A stretch of 49,876 nucleotides of DNA. Source: Actinomadura bangladeshensis (GTDB lineage: Bacteria > Actinomycetota > Actinomycetes > Streptosporangiales > Streptosporangiaceae). Positions 8,566-16,310 of this stretch are shown here, piece after piece; the first letter of the stretch is position 1, and the number at the start of each line of letters is the position of its first letter. The stretch is from contig NZ_SMJW01000022.1 of NCBI RefSeq assembly GCF_004348335.1, forward strand, positions 1 through 49,876, written 5' to 3'. Made by a program: the position numbers and the translations under genes. The notes under the pieces are model-generated. The model had not been told where the DNA came from. It did not search any database and saw nothing but the letters and a program-made list of their open reading frames with translations.

Positions 8566-8796
8566 CTAGACCCGGAAGCACTCCTCCGCGGGCTTGCCGA
8601 TAGCGTCTCCGCTGGTCACGGAGCAGACGAAGCCCGAGCCAGGGGCCATCGCGCCGACGATGAGGTCGAGGTCGTCGTCGCCGAGTTCGACGACATCGGC
8701 GCCCTCCGGTGCAAGATCACCGCCTCCAGCACGGCGACGGCACCGGAGACCACGCCGGCCCACGTCCTCGCGGCCACCGGCCGCACCGGCGTCCAC
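8566..8796 (-). CDS. Probable RiPP precursor peptide, leader damaged
   Basis: The last 50 residues look like a leader-core junction: PEGADVVELGDDDLDLIVGA followed by MAPGSGFVCSVTSGD and KPAEECFRV. An acidic amphipathic leader ending in GA is what C39 exporters cut, and the wording PEGADVVEL resembles NHLP/Nif11-type leaders. The core is about 27 residues with Ser, Thr, Asp, Glu and Lys for ATP-grasp crosslinks, plus three Cys. It sits 86 bases upstream of the ATP-grasp gene in the same direction. The N-terminal part of the frame is Arg/Gly-rich and unlike a leader, and an IS3-type scrap lies just upstream. The real 5' end may therefore have been deleted. The exact start is unknown. Confidence 0.5.
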   Translation of the reverse strand: MDAGAAGGREDVGRRGLRCRRRAGGGDLAPEGADVVELGDDDLDLIVGAMAPGSGFVCSVTSGDAIGKPAEECFRV

Positions 8797-8897
8797 GGGC
8801 CGCTGAACGCGCGGTGCTGGAGCGGCGACCCGGCGCGGTTCCCGAGTTGGTCAACCGCGACTTCACCGCGGCCCGGCCCGGTACCAAGCTGGTCGGA
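8787..8897 (+). pseudogene. IS3-family transposase scrap
   Basis: A short run on the plus strand reads RRPRAAERAVLERRPG then ELVNRDFTAARPGTKLVG. The NRDFTA.RPG..LVG segment is typical of the point in IS3 OrfB transposases just before the DITY motif of the catalytic core. Everything downstream is unrelated. It lies between the RiPP precursor and the PaaX gene and may mark the event that removed the precursor leader. Confidence 0.35.
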
Positions 8898-8955
8898 GCA
8901 TCGGACCGAAACCGCTGCTGGATCGTCGTCGCCCGGGTTCCACTTCGCCGACCGG

Positions 8956-9939
8956 TCATCGATTGAGCATGGTGAGGCGGTCGCGGTCGGTGCTCTCGTC
9001 GAACTCGGTGCGCCGCCGCACATGGTCGGTGCGCAGCGTGGAGGCTTGGGCGAAGACGTGGTGGGAGGCAAGTTCGGCCAGTTCGGGGGCGTAGCCGGCC
9101 AGAATCTCGCGGAACCGCTGCTCGGCGGGCTCGCCGAGCGAATCGTAGATGCGCACGCACAGCCACCGCGCCTCGTCGCGCGGCCAGCCGGGCGGCAGGA
9201 GTTCGGCGGGCAGGTCCGGGTCGAGGTTGGGGAACACCCGCCAGTCCGTCATGACGGCCGTGCGCAGCCGCAGAGCCTCGGCCGGCGCGACGCCGGACCG
9301 GGCAACGCGCTCGCCCTCCTCGCGGTAGGTGGTGACGAACCGCTCGTACCGTTCCCGCAGGGCGGTGATGTCGAAGGCGCGGTCCAGAACGCCGTCGAGA
9401 CCCTCCTCGGCGATCTCGCGGGCGCGGAGGACGGTCACCCCGGAAACCTCCAGCCTGCGGGTCAGCGCCACCACATCGGCGGTCCGGTCGTGGGGGCTGA
9501 CCCAGACGGCGTCGAACAGCATGCCGAAATGCAGGAGGCGCAGGCCGTCGCGGAGGGCACGCCGGGTGTCGCGCTGGTCCTCGGGCACGGAGAACATCAC
9601 CACGGTCCACTCGCCGTCCCAGGAGGGGGTGGAGGCACCGAACGTCAGTAGTCGCAGCATGTGCGCGACGATGACGTCGTGAGCGCGGGGCGGCAGCCCA
9701 TAGGCGGTGGTACGGCCGGAACGGGAACTGGTCAGCAGCCCCCGGGAGGCGACCCGGCGCAGGGCGGCGCGGGCACCGGCCTCGCTGATGTCGAACTCTT
9801 CGAGCAGCCGGACCAGGGCCGCGGAGGGGATGTGCTCGGCCCGCCAGAACCAGTAGTCGCCGAGCAGCGTCGTCAGGAGGCGCTGCGGTTCGGCGCCCTG
9901 CTTACCTCGGGGAAGGGAGCCCGGGACGGCCGCGGTCAC
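8956..9939 (-). CDS. PaaX-family transcriptional regulator
   Basis: DNA-binding regulator of the PaaX family, 327 residues, close to the usual size. The N-terminal winged helix (LLTTLLGDYWFWRAEHIPSA, SEAGARAALRRVASRGLL, GRTTAYGLPP) is followed by the PaaX central domain (WDGEWTVVMFSVPEDQRDTR, RDGLRLLHFGMLFDAVWVSP). The C-terminal domain contains WRVFPNLDPDLPAELLPPGW. PaaX proteins repress aromatic-acid catabolic genes and release DNA on binding the CoA ester. Here no phenylacetate genes are near. The gene starts with GTG overlapping the stop of the second hydrolase (GTGA), so it is the last gene of that operon and probably autoregulates it. Confidence 0.9.
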   Translation of the reverse strand: MTAAVPGSLPRGKQGAEPQRLLTTLLGDYWFWRAEHIPSAALVRLLEEFDISEAGARAALRRVASRGLLTSSRSGRTTAYGLPPRAHDVIVAHMLRLLTFGASTPSWDGEWTVVMFSVPEDQRDTRRALRDGLRLLHFGMLFDAVWVSPHDRTADVVALTRRLEVSGVTVLRAREIAEEGLDGVLDRAFDITALRERYERFVTTYREEGERVARSGVAPAEALRLRTAVMTDWRVFPNLDPDLPAELLPPGWPRDEARWLCVRIYDSLGEPAEQRFREILAGYAPELAELASHHVFAQASTLRTDHVRRRTEFDESTDRDRLTMLNR

Positions 9940-11273
9940 CGGATCTTCCCCTGCGTGCGTTCTCCTCTGTGGGTGTCAGCGGCGTCCCACGTCCTGGCCG
10001 GTGCCGTCGGTTCGGCTCGCGTGAACAGAACGTCTGTTCCGGACCGGCGGCGCAGGGCCGAGGGGGTCACCGCGGGCCAGCGTCCGGTGTCGATGCGTTC
10101 CAGCAGGACCGACAGGGTGGTGACCCGTTCGGCGACGCTGAACGTGCAGTGCCCGGCGCGGTCCACGAACGCCTGCCGCAACATCGATCCGGATCCGGCG
10201 CGGGTGACCGTATCGCGGTAGGCGCGCTCGTCGGACACCGGCCCGGCCGGGTCGCCGACGGTGTGCAGGGTGAGGACGGGGTCGCGCAGTTCGCCGTCGT
10301 AGGTGATGAACCGTTCGGCCCTGGCGAGGGCACTCGGGTCGGCGGCGATCCGGGGTGCGTGGGCGAGTCTGCCCAGGTCGGCCCGCAGGTCGGCACCCGC
10401 CTTCCGGTAGATGCCGGTGATCGTCCTCTGCCGCCCGGAAAGACGGAGCTGCCGCCGGTAGTCGACTCCGGTGTTCCAGGACGGATTGCCACCGAGGTAC
10501 TGCTCGTACACGGCGCGGATCGGGGCGCCGACGCCGAACGGAAGCCCGGCGATCCACCCGTCGACGAGTGCTCGCGTGTCGCCGGGGCCGGGGCGCGGCA
10601 CGGCCGGGTCGTTCCACGCGGGGACCTGCGCGAACGCGGCGGCCAACGCCAGCCGTGCGCGGCCCTGCGGGGTCGCCTTGGCGCGGTCGACCAGTTCGGT
10701 GAGGGCTGCCTGCTCGGCGTCGGCGTCGGTGATGCCGACCAGGGACATCGGCGAGTCCGGGTCGATGAGCGTCTTCAGCGCCCAGGCGGCGTCGAGCTTG
10801 GCGTTCCACATGGCGACGGTGCCCGCGCCGCCGCCGCACGCCGGGAGCGCGCCGTCCACGAGGTGGCCGTAGTACTGGACGAAGCCGCGGGCGAGCAGCC
10901 CGCCCTGGGAGTCGCCCATCACGATGGTGCGGGCCGGTGCACCCACCTCGCCGGCGAACACCGCGCGGGTGGCGGCGATGTTGCGCAGGTCGTCGCCGAG
11001 CCGCCAGCCCGGCCGCGACGCCGTTCCGGCGACCGCTCGGCCCTGGCGGAGGACGTGCTCTTGGAACGCGTCGTCAAGGCGCTGCCGGTTGGCGACCAGC
11101 AGCAGTGTGCCGTCCCAGCGGGGCGGGACGGTGATCGTGTAGGCGGTTCCGTCGGCGTGCCGGCCGGTCAGTTCCCGCGGTGCGGCAGTGCCGGCGGCGG
11201 CGGTTGCGAATGCCGGCGGCGCGGTGAACGTGGTCAGCGCGGTCAGCGCGGCGATGGCGGTGCGCCGTCTCAT
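9936..11273 (-). CDS. Secreted alpha/beta hydrolase (second paralog)
   Basis: Exported hydrolase of 445 residues. ATG 11273 begins MRRRTAIAALTALTTFTAPP, a clear signal peptide with an AxA-type site near residue 25. The catalytic Ser lies in the elbow IVMGDSQGGLLARG, the Asp probably in LTLHTVGDPAGPVSDE, and the His in VDRAGHCTFS, giving a complete triad. The substrate is unknown; tannase-like or prolyl-peptidase-like ester/amide hydrolases have similar layouts. It is a paralog of the preceding gene (both share PQGRARLALAAAFAQV, DYR.QLR and MLRQAFVDR.GHC), overlaps it by ATGA, and overlaps paaX-like by GTGA. A start farther upstream would lie inside the neighbouring gene and skip the signal peptide. 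Confidence 0.85.
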   Translation of the reverse strand: MRRRTAIAALTALTTFTAPPAFATAAAGTAAPRELTGRHADGTAYTITVPPRWDGTLLLVANRQRLDDAFQEHVLRQGRAVAGTASRPGWRLGDDLRNIAATRAVFAGEVGAPARTIVMGDSQGGLLARGFVQYYGHLVDGALPACGGGAGTVAMWNAKLDAAWALKTLIDPDSPMSLVGITDADAEQAALTELVDRAKATPQGRARLALAAAFAQVPAWNDPAVPRPGPGDTRALVDGWIAGLPFGVGAPIRAVYEQYLGGNPSWNTGVDYRRQLRLSGRQRTITGIYRKAGADLRADLGRLAHAPRIAADPSALARAERFITYDGELRDPVLTLHTVGDPAGPVSDERAYRDTVTRAGSGSMLRQAFVDRAGHCTFSVAERVTTLSVLLERIDTGRWPAVTPSALRRRSGTDVLFTRAEPTAPARTWDAADTHRGERTQGKIR

Positions 11274-12670
11274 CGGGTGTCTCCGGGAACGTGCGGACGC
11301 AGGAACCGGTCGGGGCGGAAGCGGACGAACTGCGCGGTGCCCAGCTCCGGGTCCCGGGCGGCGAGACGTTCCGCGAGGCGCCCCAGGTGCGGCGCGTCGG
11401 CGTCGGCGCCCCACCGGCCGGTCTTGACGCGGCGTTCCAGGGTCAGTGCGGTGGCGACCAGTTCGGCGCCCGTGTAGCCGCAGTGCCCGGGCCGGTCGAC
11501 GAACGCCTGGCGCAGCATCCGCCCGTCCCCGGCGCGCCGGACGGCGTCGGAGTAGGCGCGGGCCTGCGTGACCGTGGGGAAGTTGTCACCGCGCTCATGC
11601 AGCGTCAGAACGGGGACGTCCAGTTCGCCGTCAGGGGTGAAGTTGCGTTCCATATAGGCGACCGCGCCCGGGTCCGCGGAGATCCGGGGCTCCCTGTCGA
11701 GACGTGCGAGGTCGGCGTCGAGGTCGAGCCCGGCCGCTTCGTACAGGGCCCGCACCTGCCGTGCGTTCCCGGACTGCCGGAGCTGTTCGCGGTAGTCCAC
11801 ACCGTCGTTCCAGGACATGTTGCCGCCCGCCCGCTGCTCCAGTGGGAATCGCGGCGAGAACACGGTCGGCATGAACGCCGCGTACTGCTGCTCCTGCTGC
11901 CCGGCCCAGTCGTCGTCGGCGGGCTCGGGTGTGCCGGGCACCGACCAGGTCGAGACCTGCGCGAACGCGGCGGCCAGCGCGATGCGCGCCCGGCCTTGGG
12001 GGGTCTGCTGGGCCGTCTCCAGCACTTTCCCGGCGGCGGCTCTGGTACGCGCCTCCGCGTCGGCCGAGCCGAGCCGAGCGAGGGTGATGTCGTCGGTTCC
12101 GGGCGCCAGCAGGGTGGTGAACGCGAACGCGGCGTCGAGCGACTGGTTGAGCATGGCCACCGGCCCGGCGACCGAGGCGCAGTAGGGCAGCGCGCCGTCC
12201 ACCAGGTCCGGCCGGCGTTCGGCCAGGCCCGCCGCGACATTGCCGCCCATCGAGGAGCCCCATGCCAGTGCGGTCTTGGGCTTTCCGGCCTTGGCGGCGA
12301 AGACGGCGAGGGTCGCGGCGGAGTCCCGCAGTGTCTCCTCGACGGCCCAGCCGTCCCCGTACGGGCGGGTCCCGGCCAGGGCGTAGCCGCGGTCCAGCAG
12401 CCACTGCCGCGCGGCGGCGTTGCCGCCGAGCTCGGCGGGCCGCTGCTGGTCGCCGGCGCCCTGGCCGTAGCCCGGGCTGAAGGCCAGCACCGTGCCGTTC
12501 CAGTCGGCGGGTACCTCGATGGCGTAGGTGGCTCCGGTGGGGTGGACGCCGCGGAGGCTGAGTGGGGCGTGCCCGGCGGCGGCCGAGGGCGGGGCCGTGG
12601 TGAGGGCGAGGGCGGCGGCCGCCGTGACGGCCGTGGCCGCTCGCCGAAGGGGGACGTGGGGAAGGCGCAT
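11270..12670 (-). CDS. Secreted alpha/beta hydrolase (first paralog)
   Basis: Exported hydrolase of 466 residues, first gene of a three-gene operon. The N-terminus LRRAATAVTAAAALALTTAP is a Sec or Tat-like signal peptide. The nucleophile elbow is ALAWGSSMGGNVAAG, the Asp is likely in VLTLHERGDNFPTV, and the His is in VDRPGHCGYTG. Conserved blocks are shared with the following gene, so the pair arose by tandem duplication. The region between about 230 and 290 (acidic and Gln-rich, GQQEQQYAAF) is the main difference. The substrate is unknown. It is probably controlled by the PaaX-like protein at the operon end. The divergent promoter region with an inverted repeat lies at 12745-12794. Confidence 0.85.
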   Translation of the reverse strand: MRLPHVPLRRAATAVTAAAALALTTAPPSAAAGHAPLSLRGVHPTGATYAIEVPADWNGTVLAFSPGYGQGAGDQQRPAELGGNAAARQWLLDRGYALAGTRPYGDGWAVEETLRDSAATLAVFAAKAGKPKTALAWGSSMGGNVAAGLAERRPDLVDGALPYCASVAGPVAMLNQSLDAAFAFTTLLAPGTDDITLARLGSADAEARTRAAAGKVLETAQQTPQGRARIALAAAFAQVSTWSVPGTPEPADDDWAGQQEQQYAAFMPTVFSPRFPLEQRAGGNMSWNDGVDYREQLRQSGNARQVRALYEAAGLDLDADLARLDREPRISADPGAVAYMERNFTPDGELDVPVLTLHERGDNFPTVTQARAYSDAVRRAGDGRMLRQAFVDRPGHCGYTGAELVATALTLERRVKTGRWGADADAPHLGRLAERLAARDPELGTAQFVRFRPDRFLRPHVPGDTR

Positions 12671-12744
12671 GCCGGCTCCAGGGAAAAGGAGACAGTAGTC
12701 GGACGGTCGTCCTCGTCATGCCGTCAATAATGGTAGACACAAAT

Positions 12745-12763
12745 CCTACGGTCGTCACGTAGG
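12745..12763. repeat. Inverted repeat, candidate operator
   Basis: CCTACG-N7-CGTAGG, perfect six-base arms, in the divergent region between the hydrolase operon and the phosphonate importer. It sits immediately upstream of the -35 at 12766. It could bind the PaaX-like regulator or a regulator of the importer. Confidence 0.4.
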
Positions 12764-12765
12764 CG

Positions 12766-12794
12766 TTGACAATGCCCCGGTACCTGCTTACTTT
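12766..12794 (+). promoter_or_regulatory. Sigma-70-type promoter for the phosphonate importer
   Basis: TTGACA at 12766-12771, a 17-base spacer, then TACTTT at 12789-12794. The start codon of phnD follows 32 bases downstream with GGGAG as ribosome site. The perfect -35 and spacer make this a good candidate although the -10 is weak. Confidence 0.5.
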
Positions 12795-12826
12795 GAGCCG
12801 ACCACCCTGTACCACGGGAGTCGCTG

Positions 12827-13813
12827 ATGTTCCGGAAGACAACCACCAGCGTGCTCGCGGTCGCAGCCGCGAGCGTCCTCGCCTCCGCTTGCGGCACCGG
12901 GCCCGGAGCGCGCGGGGCGACCGACGGAGACCGACCCGGCAAGCTCGTCTTCGCGGCCGTTCCGTCCGAGCAGACCGGCGAACTCCGGGCGGCCTTCGCC
13001 CCGATCACCGCCGCATTGGAGAAGGACCTGGGCACCCCCGTCGAGTTCCAGCCCGTCGCCAGCAACGCCGCCGTCGTCGAGGCGCAGGTCGCCAAGCGCG
13101 TCGACGTCGCCGTGTACGGGGCCTTCAGCTACCACCTGGCGCGCAGCCGCGCCCAAGTCGAGCCGGTCGCCGTCCCCGTGCAGGCGCCCGAGGGCGAACC
13201 CGGCGCCCATGCCTACGGGGTCACGCGCGGGGACGACACCTCCATCACCTCGCTCAAGGACGTCAAGGGCAAGGACATCTGCTTCACCGACCCCGGCTCC
13301 ACCACCGGTTACCTCCAGCCGCTGGCCTCGCTCAAGGAGGCCGGGGTGGACGTGGCAAAGGACGCCGAGACCGTGTTCACCAAGGGGCACGACACGGCGG
13401 TGGCCTCGCTGCTGGCGGGCGACTGCGACATCGCGTTCGTCGGCGACATCTTCATCGACCAGCTGCTGCCCGCGCGGGGCCAGCTCAAGCCCGGTCAGGT
13501 CCGCAAGGTGTGGACCTCGCCGCTCATCCCCGGCCCGCCCGTCGTGGTCGGAAGCTGGCTGCCCCAGGACGTCCGGACCAAGATCACCAAAGCGCTGACC
13601 GGGCTGACCGCCACCGACGCGGCCGCCGCCGGGCTGTGCGAGGGCAAGGAGATCAAGGGCCCGCCGACATGGAAGCAGCACGCCGGTGCCGAGGCCTGCC
13701 CGCTGGGTGCCTCGAACGCCTGGACGTTCATCACCGCCAACGACGCGACGTATGCGCCGATCGCCCGGATCTGCGACATCACCAAGGCCAAGGTGTGCAC
13801 GTCCGGTGACTGA
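12827..13813 (+). CDS. phnD: Phosphonate-type ABC importer, binding lipoprotein
   Basis: Periplasm-side (cell-surface) binding protein of a phosphonate/phosphite/phosphate ABC importer, 328 residues. The signal peptide ends in the lipobox LASAC (Cys22), so it is a lipoprotein. PhnD-family features include KLVFAAVPSEQTGEL, FQPVASNAAVVEAQVAKRVD, VYGAFSYHLA, and DICFTDPGSTTGYLQP with the Ser/Thr phosphate-binding turn. Next come KGHDTAVASLLAGDCDIAFV and LIPGPPVVV. The three genes phnD, phnC and phnE are in the usual order with little spacing. No C-P lyase genes are present, so the substrate might be a reduced phosphorus compound or an alkylphosphonate used otherwise. The P450 downstream has no obvious link. 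Confidence 0.88.
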   Translation: MFRKTTTSVLAVAAASVLASACGTGPGARGATDGDRPGKLVFAAVPSEQTGELRAAFAPITAALEKDLGTPVEFQPVASNAAVVEAQVAKRVDVAVYGAFSYHLARSRAQVEPVAVPVQAPEGEPGAHAYGVTRGDDTSITSLKDVKGKDICFTDPGSTTGYLQPLASLKEAGVDVAKDAETVFTKGHDTAVASLLAGDCDIAFVGDIFIDQLLPARGQLKPGQVRKVWTSPLIPGPPVVVGSWLPQDVRTKITKALTGLTATDAAAAGLCEGKEIKGPPTWKQHAGAEACPLGASNAWTFITANDATYAPIARICDITKAKVCTSGD

Positions 13814-13823
13814 GGAGCGCGCC

Positions 13824-14597
13824 ATGAAGGACAACCGCGGCGGAGCCGTCCTCGACCTCACCGGAACGAGCAAGGCGTTCGCCGGCAAGGTCGTGCTCGA
13901 CGGCATCGACCTGACCGTCCCGCAGGGAGAGTTCGTCGCGCTGGTCGGCCCGTCCGGCGCGGGGAAGTCCACCCTGCTGCGCCTGGTCAACGGGATGCAC
14001 CGGCCGGACCAGGGGTCCGTGCGCACGCTCGGCACCGACCCCGCCGGCTGCTCCCGCAGGGAACTGCGCTCCCTGCGGGCCCGGGTGGGGTTCGTGTTCC
14101 AGCAGTTCGGTCTGGTCGGCCGGCTCTCGGCGCTGGAGAACGCGCTGATGGGGGCGCTGGCCACCCTGCGCGGGCCCCGTTACGGCGTGATGACCTACCC
14201 GCGCGCCCTGCGGGAGCGAGCCGTCGAGCAACTCGACCGCGTCGGGTTGGCCGACCAGCGCTTCCAGCGCTGCGACACGCTGTCCGGCGGCCAGCAGCAG
14301 CGGGTCGCCGTCGCCCGCACCCTGGTGCAGCGGCCCGGACTCGTGCTCGCCGATGAGCCGGTCGCCTCGCTCGACCCGGCCGCCAGCGTACGGGTACTCG
14401 AGATCCTCAAGCGGATCAGCGCCGAGGACGGCATCTCGGTCGTGTGCAGCCTGCACCAGACCGACCTGGCGCTGTCCATCGCCGACCGGGTGGTGGCGCT
14501 GCGCTCGGGCCGGATCGTGCTGGACGAGCCCGCCGCCACCCTGCCGGAGGAACGGCTGCGCGCCGTCTACAGGACGGCGGACGCGGCCCATGACTAG
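13824..14597 (+). CDS. phnC: Phosphonate-type ABC importer, ATPase
   Basis: Cytoplasmic ATPase of the importer, 257 residues. Walker A is GPSGAGKST, the Q-loop region VGFVFQQFGLVGRLSALEN is typical of PhnC, the signature is LSGGQQQRVAVAR, Walker B is LVLADEPVASLD, and the switch His is in CSLHQTDLAL. The start is ATG 13824 with GAGGAG eight bases upstream, ten bases after the phnD stop. Its end overlaps the permease gene by eight bases, so the two are translationally coupled. Confidence 0.9.
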   Translation: MKDNRGGAVLDLTGTSKAFAGKVVLDGIDLTVPQGEFVALVGPSGAGKSTLLRLVNGMHRPDQGSVRTLGTDPAGCSRRELRSLRARVGFVFQQFGLVGRLSALENALMGALATLRGPRYGVMTYPRALRERAVEQLDRVGLADQRFQRCDTLSGGQQQRVAVARTLVQRPGLVLADEPVASLDPAASVRVLEILKRISAEDGISVVCSLHQTDLALSIADRVVALRSGRIVLDEPAATLPEERLRAVYRTADAAHD

Positions 14598-16239
14598 CAC
14601 CGAGCCGGCCGTGCGCACCAAGCACGAGCCGGACCCGCCGACCCTGCGCCCGCCTCTGGAGGCCCGGACCGGCGTCGCGGCCGGCCTGCTCGCCGGGGCC
14701 GTCACGGCCACCTGGGTGACGTTCTGGTGGATCGGCCTGTCGCCGGCGTCCTTGGCGGCCGGGCTCGGCGACACCCGGCGGCTGCTGGAACGCATGCTGC
14801 CGCCCGATTTCCCCGCCGCCGGCGACATCGCGACGCTGATCCTGGAGACCCTGCTAATCGCCGTGGCGGGCACCGGGCTCGCCACCCTGGCCTCGGTGCC
14901 GCTCGCCTTCGCCGCCGCCCGCGCCGCGCCGGGCGGCCGCCGGTCGCGGCCGGTCGCCCGGCCGGCGGCCCGGATGGTGATCGTGCTGACCCGGGCGGTG
15001 CCGACGCTGGTCTTCGCGATCCTGTTCGTCCGGGTGTTCGGGCTCGGGCCACTGGCCGGCGCGCTCGCGGTGGCCGTCCACTCGGTCGGCATGATCGCCA
15101 AGTTGCTGACCGACGCGATCGAGGAGGCCGACCCGGTCCCCGCCGAGGCCGTCCGCGCCTGCGGCGCCCGCGAGATCCAGGTGGCGGTGTCCAACGTGCT
15201 GCCGCGCGTGCTGCCCGCGCTGGTCTCCATCGTCCTGTACCGGCTCGACATCAATATCAGGGCGTCGGCCGTGCTCGGCGTCGTCGGCGCCGGCGGCATC
15301 GGAGTGGCGCTCCAGACCGCCCTGGGCAGCCTGGACTACCGGCGCGCGACGGGCATCATCTGCCTGATCACCATCCTGATCCTGCTCCTCGAACTGCTGT
15401 CGGTCGCGATCCGCCGCCGCTCCGGGCACGACCGGACGGCCGCCGCCGTACTGCCCGCCGGCCGCGCCCGCGCCGACGTCGGCTGGGACCGCGACCGTGT
15501 GCTGCGCTTCGCCGGCATGGCCGCGGCCGTCGTCCTCTTCCTGGCGTCGCTGTGGTCGCTGGACCCCAGCCCGGGCCGGCTCGCCGACTCCTGGTCGAAC
15601 GTACGCGCGATACTCACCGGCATGTGGCCGCCCGCCTTCTCCGGCGAGATCTTCACGGGTGTCCTGGAGAGCCTGCTCATGGCGCTCGGCGCCGCCTCCG
15701 TCGGCACCCTCGGCGGCCTCGTTCTGGCACTGCTCACCGCGGCGAACGTCGCACCGCTGCGACCGCTGTCGATGGTCGTCCGCGCTCTGGTCGTCGTGAT
15801 CCGCGGCATCCCCGATCTGGTGTACGCACTGCTGTTCGTCGCGGCCCTGGGCCTCGGCCCCTTCGCCGGGTTCCTCGCGCTGTGGATCTCCTGCACCGCG
15901 CTGGCCGCCAAGTTCTTCACCGACTCCCTCGAAGTGCTCGACCCCGTCCCGCACGAGGCGCTGACCTCGGTCGGCGCCACCCGGCCGCAGGCGTTCGCCG
16001 CCGGGATCTGGCCGCAGTTCGTGCCGTCGTTCACCGCCAACGGGCTGTTCGTGGCCGACCTGGCACTGCGCGAGTCGATCGTGCTGGGCATCGTCGGCGC
16101 GGGCGGCATCGGCTACCTGATGCAGGAGTCCATCGCCACCCTGCGCTACGACGTCACCGGCGCCATCGTCATCTCGATCGCCGTCGTCGTCTACGGCATC
16201 GAGGCGCTCGCCCGCCTCGCCCGCCGCCACCTGCTGTGA
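14590..16239 (+). CDS. phnE: Phosphonate-type ABC importer, fused double permease
   Basis: Membrane permease of 549 residues, twice the size of a normal PhnE, because two complete PhnE domains are fused in tandem. Each half has an N-terminal membrane helix, an ETLLIAVAGTGLATLAS or ESLLMALGAASVGTLGG coupling segment, and a TRAVPTLVFAILFVR or IRGIPDLVYALLFVA helix. Each also has the EAA loop (EAVRACGA / EALTSVGA) and a closing VLGVVGAGGIG / VLGIVGAGGIG motif. The two halves are near residues 20-275 and 300-545. One polypeptide thus forms the whole pore instead of a homodimer or PhnE1/PhnE2 pair. ATG 14590 lies inside the end of phnC. Confidence 0.92.
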   Translation: MTSTEPAVRTKHEPDPPTLRPPLEARTGVAAGLLAGAVTATWVTFWWIGLSPASLAAGLGDTRRLLERMLPPDFPAAGDIATLILETLLIAVAGTGLATLASVPLAFAAARAAPGGRRSRPVARPAARMVIVLTRAVPTLVFAILFVRVFGLGPLAGALAVAVHSVGMIAKLLTDAIEEADPVPAEAVRACGAREIQVAVSNVLPRVLPALVSIVLYRLDINIRASAVLGVVGAGGIGVALQTALGSLDYRRATGIICLITILILLLELLSVAIRRRSGHDRTAAAVLPAGRARADVGWDRDRVLRFAGMAAAVVLFLASLWSLDPSPGRLADSWSNVRAILTGMWPPAFSGEIFTGVLESLLMALGAASVGTLGGLVLALLTAANVAPLRPLSMVVRALVVVIRGIPDLVYALLFVAALGLGPFAGFLALWISCTALAAKFFTDSLEVLDPVPHEALTSVGATRPQAFAAGIWPQFVPSFTANGLFVADLALRESIVLGIVGAGGIGYLMQESIATLRYDVTGAIVISIAVVVYGIEALARLARRHLL

Positions 16240-16260
16240 CCCGCCCGCCCGCTCTGACCG

Positions 16261-16304
16261 CAGTGAATTCCGAACCACAGTGAATTCCGACCACCGTGAA
16301 TCGG
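16261..16304 (+). repeat. 17-bp-period direct repeats before the P450 gene
   Basis: CAGTGAATTCCGA occurs at 16261-16273 and again, identical, at 16278-16290. A decayed third copy (CGTGAATCGG) is at 16295-16304. The period of 17 bases and the inner palindrome GAATTC stand out from the GC-rich surroundings. It lies directly between the permease stop and the P450 start at 16311. It may be an iteron-like operator for the P450 gene. Confidence 0.6.
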
Positions 16305-16310
16305 GGACGC

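Noticed and set aside
8566..8796. Lanthipeptide interpretation of the precursor
   Set aside because: Cys and Ser/Thr in the core would allow it, but no LanM, LanBC or LanKC enzyme is encoded; the only modifying enzyme is an ATP-grasp ligase.
8709..8966. 85-codon plus-strand frame as an intact gene
   Set aside because: Only the middle 37 codons resemble an IS3 transposase; both ends are unrelated and no ribosome site is seen.
15541..16239. Two separate phnE genes
   Set aside because: The reading frame is continuous across both permease domains with no stop or internal ribosome site, so it is a true fusion.
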